Part shown: positions 8,016 to 14,022 of the stretch, in pieces
How positions within the stretch are numbered: the first letter of the stretch is position 1
Layout of the letters: each line of letters begins with the position of its first letter
Assembly: GCA_943323675.2 (NCBI GenBank)
Contig: CALPIR020000043.1
Coordinates: 1 to 14,022, forward strand
Direction: 5' to 3'
Source: Chitinophaga pinensis
Lineage (GTDB): Bacteria > Bacteroidota > Bacteroidia > UKL13-3
DNA: 14,022 nucleotides
Notes under the pieces: generated by a model
The model's database searches: none
Seen by the model: the letters and a program-made list of their open reading frames with translations, nothing else
Told to the model about the DNA's origin: nothing
Translations under genes and position numbers: made by a program

Positions 8016-10118
8016 TTATTTTATAATGGCAAATTTTCCAATATCTAATTTACCTGTTTTTTCGTCTTTTACTGCAAATAAATAAACACCTGTACTAATG
8101 GTGCCTTTGCTGTTTGATAAAATATCCCAAGCATGCTCACCGCCACTAAATACTTTTTTCCCAGTTTGCCCATAACGCTCAAACCATTGTATGTCCTCAC
8201 CTTGATAGGTGCTTGCATCGTGAGTTAGGTTTGCAACCAAATCTCCACTGCTGGTATATACGCTAATGGTACATTTTGCAGGTAAATTGGTAAAGTATAT
8301 TTTTTTGCTGCGGGAGTTTCCGCCATCCCAAGCCGCTGAAGTTTGATATGGATTAGGATAAACTCCTACACGGTTTTCAGTATTTTCTGTAATGGTTTGT
8401 GTGGTGCTTCCACTATAAATGCTGAATGCATTTTCAGTAAAAGAGGATTCTAAGGAGGCCAAGTTGATGCTTTCATCACCTTTATCAAAAGCAGTGAGGA
8501 TAAACAAATATTGCCAACCATTTTGCAGGTTATTTATTTCGTATTTGTTGGTATACGGAGTGCTGTCTCCTTCAAAATAAACTGGAGAAGCTAAAGCTAC
8601 CGCTTCAAATCCATTGTTATACCCGTTGTTGTTTCCAGCAGAATCCCATTGTGCAATTAAATTTCGTTGGTCAATTAAATTACCACCTAAATCATCTCCT
8701 GGGTTGGTTCTATATAATCTATAACCCTCAAAATCTTTTTTGCGAGAAATAGGATCAATAGATGCTACTGATGTATTATCCCAATAAATTTCTACTTTAT
8801 TATTACTACTAACAATTTTAGTTTTAGGTGTTTTGGGCGGTTCAGGCAGCACATATCTGTTTATTTTTCCATCACCATTGGCATCATTTTCTGCTCGGTA
8901 TTTTCCATCTTCATTCACGTCTTCGCCAACATAAGTAGCACGTGTACGCGCTAAGAAAGAGGTCAATTCAGTTCTAGTTTCAGGAGTAGATACCGTGCCA
9001 TTGTTTACAGGTGGCGAACCATCATCTTTTTTCGCTGCGCAAACAAATGCCATTACATAATTAAAACTTTCTCCCGGCTCCAAACTAATAAGTGGACCCG
9101 CAGTTAGTAGTTGAATCCAGTTATTGGGTGTGCCATTAAATGGTCCAATTGCAGATTGATAAAGTTGCAACGAATCAACACTAACCTTCATTCGGTTATA
9201 GCGCTCTTGCTCGTTTGCAGGTGCAATCCAAGGTGCGTTAACCGAATTGAAATTCCAGAAGTTATAATTTACTTGGGGCTTAGGCCAACCTCGTTGTAAA
9301 AAAGTATCGGGCTTATCAGGGTTAAAAAACATACCCCTATATTCAATGCCCAAAAATTGTATAGCTCCGTAAGAGTTTATATACTCTAAGTCATCAGCCC
9401 CTAAATCACTTAACCAAGCATAAACTGTTTTGTATTTGGTATCAATACCGTTCCGTCCTTTGTTAAAGAAGTTGGTACCTGTTTGGCGCGTTATGTTTAC
9501 GTTTCTAACAACTAAATCGCTCCATTGCCCAACATAAACACTATCCCAACGTTTGCCGCTGTTATTGGTGATTTTATAGTTACAAATAACAAAAAAATCT
9601 GCAAAAGAATAATTCCAAGCGTAGGTTTCTAGTTTAACATGTGCACGTAAAGGTTGCGTATGTCCGCCAATTGGGGTTGATGTTCCCGGAACAATGGTGG
9701 CTGTATCACTAAATTGCATCACAAAATCTTGGTGCGAAACTGCAGATGACGAAAAAACAGAACTAGATGTTAAAGAAGATCTTTCTTGTATTGGCGTTAG
9801 AGGGGTAAATTCAAACCCAGATCCGCCCGTGCTATAACCACTTGATGCATCAGCAGCACTTGTAGATACCAAAGCCTGACCATCAACCAATGCCCCTAAC
9901 CAAATACCTGATTCAAATAAATGTTCATTACCCTTTTGAGGGTATGCCATACTCGGTAAACCTTGGGTATTACTTCTTACTCCCGGGCGACCTACAGTAC
10001 CCGCATTACTTAAGGTAAGTTTAATACGTCCAGCATCTGTTGATTTTTGTGTAAACAGAACTTGCGCCTTCACAGAAGCCGCTCCTAATAATATGACTAA
10101 TAATAACTTAATGCGCAT
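8016..10118 (-). CDS. Large secreted protein with T9SS type A-like C-terminal domain and twin DxNxDG motifs
   Basis: This encodes 700 residues from ATG 10118. The frame is open to 10229, but that extension (37 residues, Lys/Asn-rich) is unlike a secretion signal. Starting at 10118 gives a clear signal peptide, MRIKLLLVILLGAASVKAQ, cleaved near residue 19. The N-terminal half (about 60-360) is an aromatic-rich region of beta character that I cannot assign. Residues 400-417 contain two calcium-loop-like motifs, DVNEDG and DANGDG, as in dockerin or thrombospondin type 3 repeats. A fibronectin-III-like unit follows at about 430-560 (KVEIYWDNTS; GYRLYRTNPGDD). The C-terminus (about 583-700) is a sorting domain with VGVYPNPYQ, KIYFTNLPAKCTISVYTSSGDLV, AWDILSNSKGTISTGVYLFAVKDE and terminal GKFAIIK. 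It is first in a two-gene minus-strand unit. The product is probably surface-bound or released; its role is unknown. Confidence 0.85.
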   Translation of the reverse strand: MRIKLLLVILLGAASVKAQVLFTQKSTDAGRIKLTLSNAGTVGRPGVRSNTQGLPSMAYPQKGNEHLFESGIWLGALVDGQALVSTSAADASSGYSTGGSGFEFTPLTPIQERSSLTSSSVFSSSAVSHQDFVMQFSDTATIVPGTSTPIGGHTQPLRAHVKLETYAWNYSFADFFVICNYKITNNSGKRWDSVYVGQWSDLVVRNVNITRQTGTNFFNKGRNGIDTKYKTVYAWLSDLGADDLEYINSYGAIQFLGIEYRGMFFNPDKPDTFLQRGWPKPQVNYNFWNFNSVNAPWIAPANEQERYNRMKVSVDSLQLYQSAIGPFNGTPNNWIQLLTAGPLISLEPGESFNYVMAFVCAAKKDDGSPPVNNGTVSTPETRTELTSFLARTRATYVGEDVNEDGKYRAENDANGDGKINRYVLPEPPKTPKTKIVSSNNKVEIYWDNTSVASIDPISRKKDFEGYRLYRTNPGDDLGGNLIDQRNLIAQWDSAGNNNGYNNGFEAVALASPVYFEGDSTPYTNKYEINNLQNGWQYLFILTAFDKGDESINLASLESSFTENAFSIYSGSTTQTITENTENRVGVYPNPYQTSAAWDGGNSRSKKIYFTNLPAKCTISVYTSSGDLVANLTHDASTYQGEDIQWFERYGQTGKKVFSGGEHAWDILSNSKGTISTGVYLFAVKDEKTGKLDIGKFAIIK

Positions 10119-10138
10119 GTATATTTTGTACCGACTTA

Positions 10139-10146
10139 CAAATATG
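10139..10146 (-). promoter_or_regulatory. Possible -7 element of the cargo unit
   Basis: On the minus strand this reads CATATTTG, one mismatch from TAnnTTTG, 20 bp upstream of the chosen ATG at 10118. A matching -33 TTG is not visible at the usual spacing, so this is a weak call. Its position supports the 10118 start over the upstream 10229 start. Confidence 0.3.
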
Positions 10147-10446
10147 CAGTTTTTTAACTTTTTGTACGTTAAAATTACTTTAAGTATCATGTTATCATTT
10201 CGGTTATTAAATAAGCTCCTCACTAACAAGCACTAAAGTGAGATTAATTAATTGTAAACCCTTTTTAATTTAACCTGCAGTGATTACGTTGTAAAGTATA
10301 GTTTAATGGGATTAAGGCTTTTGTCAACTTGTATTTATGAAAGTTGTTTGTTAAGAAATTATAAAGTGCAGTAAAATCAGGCATATACCCAAATGCACAT
10401 TATGAGCTATTTAAGCAATTATTTTCGTTTTGCCAAATACAGCCAG

Positions 10447-10540
10447 TGTGCATAAAAAGTAGTTTACTATCAATATGTTAGGCTGTTTCGTGTGGTGCTA
10501 TTCACAAGATGTACACAATAATTCACAATGCTGTGCATAA
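10447..10540. promoter_or_regulatory. Cluster of DnaA-box-like 9-mers upstream of dnaB
   Basis: TGTGCATAA at 10447-10455 and again at 10532-10540 reads TTATGCACA on the minus strand, a perfect match to the DnaA-box consensus TTATNCACA. Between them on the plus strand are CTATTCACA (10498-10506) and TAATTCACA (10519-10527), each one mismatch away. A weaker AAATGCACA lies at 10391-10399. The last perfect box ends 33 bp upstream of the candidate -7 element of dnaB. DnaA binding here could regulate dnaB or mark an origin; binding itself is inferred, not shown. Confidence 0.45.
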
Positions 10541-10573
10541 CATTTAGACTGCTTAAAATATGATAACTTAAAG

Positions 10574-10581
10574 TACATTTG
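10574..10581 (+). promoter_or_regulatory. Candidate -7 element of the dnaB promoter
   Basis: TACATTTG matches the Bacteroidota -7 consensus TAnnTTTG exactly. Transcription would begin near 10588, giving a leader of about 35 nt before ATG 10623. No clear -33 TTG is seen at 17-23 bp upstream. Confidence 0.5.
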
Positions 10582-10622
10582 GTAGCTAACCCAAATAGTA
10601 AACACCGTATTAAAAGACGAAC

Positions 10623-12167
10623 ATGGCAGAGTTAAGAAAAAAATCAATGACCAAAAAAACAGATACCGCTCAAATGATTGAGAATGGAAAATTGCAGCCT
10701 CAAGCTGTAGATCTGGAGGAAGCGGTATTAGGTGCGTTGATGCTCGAGAAAAATGCTATTACTGTGGTGTCTGATATTTTAAAGCCTGAAAGTTTTTATA
10801 AAGATTCACATCAAATCATATTTCAATCTATAAAAACTTTATTTAGCAATGCGCAACCAATTGACATCTTAACTGTAACATCCGACTTACGTAAGCAAGG
10901 TCAGTTAGAAATAGTTGGCGGTGCATACTTTATCACTTCCCTTACCAATCGTGTAGCATCGGCCGCTAATATCGAGTATCACGCTCGTATCATTGCACAA
11001 AAATTTATTCAACGGGAGCTTATTCGTATTTCAACAGAAATACAGCGCGAGTCTTTTGAGGACAGTGCTGATGCTTTTGAATTGTTGGATAGTGCCGAAC
11101 GTAAATTGTTTGAAGTTTCGCAAGGGAATATCAAGCGCGATTACAAACAAATGAATACAATTGTTCGTGAAACGATTCGTGATATTGAAGGATTAAAAGA
11201 CAAAGAAGGTGGTTTAACAGGTATACCTTCAGGCTTTACTAAATTGGATAGGATTACATCTGGTTTTCAAAAATCAGATTTGGTTATATTAGCCGCTCGT
11301 CCGGGTATGGGTAAAACGGCAATGGTTTTATCAGTTGCACGTAATGCTTCTTTATTATCTGAGCAGCCTCGTGCTATAGCAATTTTCTCTTTAGAGATGA
11401 GCAATAAGCAATTGGTAACGCGTATGATTAGTGGCGAATCTGAGATTCCAGGCGAAAAATTAAGAAAAGGAACTTTAGCACCACATGAGTGGGAACAGCT
11501 AAATACCAAGGTGGCGCGTTTAAGTGAGGCGCCAATATTTATTGATGACACGCCTGCATTAAGTGTGTTTGAACTACGTAGTAAATGCCGTAGATTAAAG
11601 GAACAAAACAATATTGAAATGATCATCATCGATTACCTGCAGTTAATGCGTGGCGATGATTCAAACAATAAAAACGGTAATCGCGAGCAAGAGGTAAGTT
11701 ATATCTCTAGATCTTTAAAAGCTTTGGCGAAAGAACTCGATGTGCCTGTTATTGCATTGGCACAGTTAAGTCGTGCTTCAGAAAAACGCGGTGCCGCTGC
11801 TATTCCAATGTTATCAGATTTACGTGAATCGGGTTCTATTGAGCAGGATGCTGATATGGTAATGTTTATTTACCGTCCAGAGTACTATGGCATCACTGAG
11901 TTTGAAGACGGAGGAAGTACACACGGTGTTGCCGAGTTACATATTGCAAAACATCGTAACGGTTCATTAGATTCACTTCGATTAAGATTCGTGCATGAAT
12001 TTACCAAGTTTAAAGATTTGGAAGAGCATGACTTTGGCAGCAACGATGCGCCAAGTTTTAGCAATGACGAAATGGGCGGATTTGGCAGCATGGGTACGAT
12101 AACCCGCAGCAGCAAGCTAAATGACATGAGTCAGGATGATGACGAATTTACACCACCTCCATTTTAA
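10623..12167 (+). CDS. dnaB: Replicative DNA helicase DnaB
   Basis: This encodes 514 residues. The N-terminal helicase/primase-interacting domain spans about 26-130 (AVDLEEAVLGALMLEK at 28-43). A linker follows, then the RecA-like ATPase core from about 195. Walker A is ARPGMGKT at 225-232 with Lys231. The catalytic Glu258 lies in SLEMS, Walker B is MIIIDYLQLM at 333-342 with Asp337, and the arginine finger is Arg445 in AKHRNG. DLRESGSIEQDAD (399-411) is the conserved motif near the DNA-binding loops. No intein interrupts it. DnaB forms a hexamer that unwinds DNA at the replication fork and recruits primase. An alternative ATG at 10647 (residue 9) would remove a short basic leader; either start keeps all domains. 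The C-terminal extension (about 470-514) is Gly/Ser/Asp-rich and ends DDDEFTPPPF. A DnaA-box-like cluster lies upstream. Confidence 0.97.
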   Translation: MAELRKKSMTKKTDTAQMIENGKLQPQAVDLEEAVLGALMLEKNAITVVSDILKPESFYKDSHQIIFQSIKTLFSNAQPIDILTVTSDLRKQGQLEIVGGAYFITSLTNRVASAANIEYHARIIAQKFIQRELIRISTEIQRESFEDSADAFELLDSAERKLFEVSQGNIKRDYKQMNTIVRETIRDIEGLKDKEGGLTGIPSGFTKLDRITSGFQKSDLVILAARPGMGKTAMVLSVARNASLLSEQPRAIAIFSLEMSNKQLVTRMISGESEIPGEKLRKGTLAPHEWEQLNTKVARLSEAPIFIDDTPALSVFELRSKCRRLKEQNNIEMIIIDYLQLMRGDDSNNKNGNREQEVSYISRSLKALAKELDVPVIALAQLSRASEKRGAAAIPMLSDLRESGSIEQDADMVMFIYRPEYYGITEFEDGGSTHGVAELHIAKHRNGSLDSLRLRFVHEFTKFKDLEEHDFGSNDAPSFSNDEMGGFGSMGTITRSSKLNDMSQDDDEFTPPPF

Positions 12168-12315
12168 TAAAACCTTCTTTATACAATTTATACTTTTTTA
12201 TTAAAACGTAGTCAATCAGAAATGGTATGGTGAATACCTCATACTTAAAGGATCTACTTGTTTTTTAAATGTTGTTAGATTACATAAAAAGTGTAAGTTC
12301 AACAGCGTAAATTAA

Positions 12316-12342
12316 TCTGGTAAAGTCACTTCGTGCACCAGA
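12316..12342. repeat. Small inverted repeat in the dnaB-E1 gap
   Basis: TCTGGT (12316-12321) and ACCAGA (12337-12342) form a 6-bp stem around a 15-nt loop that itself contains AAGTCACTT (12323-12331). No T-run follows on either strand, so it is not a clear terminator. The rest of the 276-bp gap is AT-rich. A very AT-rich pairing of 12165-12172 with 12196-12203 near the dnaB stop could be a weak terminator, but I do not call it. Confidence 0.25.
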
Positions 12343-12409
12343 CAAAATAAAATAATTTTGGGTTCAATTTTATTCCTTCAAAAAATAATCATTAAACACT
12401 ACAATTTCT

Positions 12410-12417
12410 TTATTTTG
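12410..12417 (+). promoter_or_regulatory. Candidate -7 element of the E1 dehydrogenase gene
   Basis: TTATTTTG is one mismatch from TAnnTTTG and lies 26 bp upstream of ATG 12444. The -33 element is not obvious. The 276-bp gap after dnaB also suggests that this gene has its own promoter. Confidence 0.4.
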
Positions 12418-12443
12418 CAGCACTTTATAAGCGAAATCTTATC

Positions 12444-14022
12444 ATGCAATTCAATAAAAAACACCACAGTAACGACACTTTATTAAACTTATACAAAGGC
12501 ATGCTTAAACCTCGAATGATTGAGGAAAAGATGCTGATCTTGCTTCGTCAGGGACAAGTTACAAAATGGTTTAGTGGAATTGGTCAAGAGGCCATTAGTG
12601 TTGGTGTTACACAGGCTTTACATCATGATGAATACATACTTCCACTGCACCGTAACTTGGGTGTTTGGACCAACCGTGATATGCCTTTTTCGAAATTATT
12701 CTCCCAATGGCAAGGTAAATTAAACGGCTATTCAAAAGGTCGCGAACGTTCGTTTCACTTTGGTACAAATGAACATCATATTGTTGGAATGATTTCACAC
12801 CTAGGAGCCATGCTTGGAGTAGCTGATGGAATTGCACTTGCTCATAAACTTAAAGGCGAACAAAAAGTTAGCGTAGTTTTTAGTGGAGATGGAGGTGCCA
12901 GCGAAGGCGATTTTCATGAAGCAATAAATACGGCTGCGGTATGGGATTTACCGGTAATATTCTTGATAGAAAATAATGGTTATGGATTATCAACTCCAAG
13001 TAACGAACAGTTTAGATGCAAAAATTTTATTGATAAAGCAGTAGGTTTCGGTATACAAGGATATAAGGTAGATGGTAACAATATTTTAGAAGTGTATGAT
13101 ATGGTAAATAACCTTGCCAATAGCATGCGCTCCAATCCTCGTCCTATTATATTGGAGTGTATGACATTTCGTATGCGCGGACACGAAGAGGCGTCTGGTA
13201 CAAAATATGTTCCACAAGAGTTGTTTGATGAGTGGGGTAAAAAAGATCCCATTGCTAACTACGAAAACTGGTTGAAAGCAGAGGGGATTTTAACTGATGA
13301 GATGATTGCCGAATACCGAGTAACATTTAAAAAAGAAATTGATGAGGGTGTAGAAGCCGTTCAGGCCGAACCAGAAATTATACCCGATACAGCAATTGAA
13401 ATGGCTGATGTATATGCACCAATTCCTTCTCAAAGCAGTGAAAATTTCGGTCATTTACAACATGTTACTGTTAAACCAACCACTGAAAATAAATCACGCA
13501 AACGTTTGGTTGATGCCATAAGTGATGGTTTAAAATTGAGCATGCGTAAACATGAAAATTTGGTATTGATGGGCCAGGATATTGCAGAGTATGGTGGGGT
13601 GTTTAAAATAACACAAGGTTTTGTGGAAGAGTTTGGAAAAGGTCGTGTGAGAAATACACCTTTGTGTGAAAGTGCCATTTTAGGTGCTGCATATGGTCTA
13701 TCTGTAAAAGGAATGAAATCCATGATGGAAATGCAGTTTGCCGATTTTGTGAGTGTAGGCTTTAACCAAATTGTAAATAATTTAGCAAAAAGTTATTACC
13801 GTTGGGGTCAAAATGCTGATGTTGTAGTGCGTATGCCAACAGGTGCAGGTGTTGGTGCAGGACCATTCCACTCGCAAAGTAACGAGGCTTGGTTTTTTCA
13901 TGTTCCGGGTTTAAAAGTAGTTTATCCTAGTACACCTGGAGATGCTAAAGGGTTATTGGCTGCAAGTTTAACCGACCCAAATCCGGTGATGTTTTTTGAA
14001 CATAAAGCATTGTACCGTTCTA
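12444..14022 (+). CDS. 2-oxoacid dehydrogenase E1, fused alpha and beta subunits (3' end outside the window)
   Basis: 526 codons are visible and the frame runs off the right edge without a stop. Residues about 12-300 are the alpha part: KWFSGIGQEA at 41-50, HRNLGVW at 69-75, and the thiamine diphosphate motif starting GDGGASEGDFHEA at 148-160 and ending NN at 177-178. GHEEASGTKY at 246-255 is in the loop that is phosphorylated in mitochondrial E1. A linker covers about 300-350. Residues from 351 are the beta part: MGQDIAEYGGVF at 376-387, the likely cofactor-activating Glu409 in LCES, and GPFHSQS at 473-479. The remaining beta core and the C-terminal transketolase-like domain are missing because the window ends. 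The enzyme decarboxylates a 2-oxoacid (branched-chain or pyruvate) using thiamine diphosphate and passes the acyl group to an E2 lipoyl protein in the cytoplasm. Substrate choice cannot be settled here. Single-chain E1 of this type is common in Bacteroidota. Confidence 0.92.
   Translation, partial: MQFNKKHHSNDTLLNLYKGMLKPRMIEEKMLILLRQGQVTKWFSGIGQEAISVGVTQALHHDEYILPLHRNLGVWTNRDMPFSKLFSQWQGKLNGYSKGRERSFHFGTNEHHIVGMISHLGAMLGVADGIALAHKLKGEQKVSVVFSGDGGASEGDFHEAINTAAVWDLPVIFLIENNGYGLSTPSNEQFRCKNFIDKAVGFGIQGYKVDGNNILEVYDMVNNLANSMRSNPRPIILECMTFRMRGHEEASGTKYVPQELFDEWGKKDPIANYENWLKAEGILTDEMIAEYRVTFKKEIDEGVEAVQAEPEIIPDTAIEMADVYAPIPSQSSENFGHLQHVTVKPTTENKSRKRLVDAISDGLKLSMRKHENLVLMGQDIAEYGGVFKITQGFVEEFGKGRVRNTPLCESAILGAAYGLSVKGMKSMMEMQFADFVSVGFNQIVNNLAKSYYRWGQNADVVVRMPTGAGVGAGPFHSQSNEAWFFHVPGLKVVYPSTPGDAKGLLAASLTDPNPVMFFEHKALYRS

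Larger units (their letters stand above)
10119..10622. other. Noncoding divergent region between the cargo unit and dnaB
   Basis: These 504 bp hold no credible gene. They separate minus-strand genes on the left from plus-strand genes on the right. The left end carries a possible promoter for the cargo unit. The right 180 bp hold the DnaA-box-like cluster and the candidate dnaB promoter. The part between about 10230 and 10390 is AT-rich, and I see no strong hairpin, tRNA or ORF in it. A region divergent on both sides next to a replication gene is compatible with an origin, but nothing here proves that. Confidence 0.6.

Noticed and set aside
10119..10229. N-terminal extension of the 700-residue cargo protein (start at 10229)
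   Set aside because: The extra 37 residues are not signal-like, the ATG at 10118 starts a clear signal peptide, and a candidate -7 element lies inside the extension.
12224..12244. Overlapping small hairpins GGTAT/ATACC and GTATG/CATAC after dnaB
   Set aside because: The stems are 5 bp with no T-run. They are mutually exclusive, but the sequence gives no ligand domain or leader gene to suggest a switch.
12980..13723. Two minus-strand 90-residue ORFs within the E1 gene (12980-13252 and 13451-13723)
   Set aside because: They are antisense shadows of the E1 coding region, which has continuous conserved motifs on the plus strand.

Overview
The window comes from an AT-rich member of the Bacteroidota. 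Three large secreted proteins carry C-terminal sorting domains of the type IX secretion system (T9SS). The 2-oxoacid dehydrogenase E1 is an alpha-beta fusion of the kind common in this phylum. Several upstream regions hold Bacteroidota-type -7 elements (TAnnTTTG-like), and the starts lack clear Shine-Dalgarno sequences. I see no mobile element, CRISPR array, tRNA or rRNA. This looks like ordinary chromosomal DNA.

Left part (1-3276): a small exported TM2-domain membrane protein with a strong terminator is followed by a 791-residue secreted protein with a type B (gliding-motility-associated) T9SS C-terminal domain and a probable TTG start. A hairpin between convergent genes separates this from the next block.

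Middle (3277-10118, all minus strand): tex, an RNA-binding transcription accessory protein, then a two-gene unit of large T9SS cargo proteins. The 700-residue protein is upstream and the 803-residue protein lies 27 bp downstream of it. The unit ends in a perfect 10-bp-stem terminator. The 803-residue protein contains an internal duplication of a two-part module.

Right part (10119-14022, plus strand): a 504-bp noncoding divergent region leads into dnaB, the replicative helicase, and then an E1 alpha-beta fusion cut off by the window edge. The noncoding region has two perfect TTATNCACA DnaA-box matches and two one-mismatch matches within about 95 bp, just upstream of the candidate dnaB promoter. 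This is the most interesting noncoding signal here. It could be DnaA control of dnaB or part of a replication origin.

The genes do not form one pathway. Housekeeping replication, transcription and central metabolism genes sit beside cell-surface or secreted cargo. I did not find a convincing undescribed multi-gene system. The best leads are the DnaA-box cluster, the acidic aromatic tail of DnaB that resembles the SSB tip, and the duplicated module in the 803-residue cargo.
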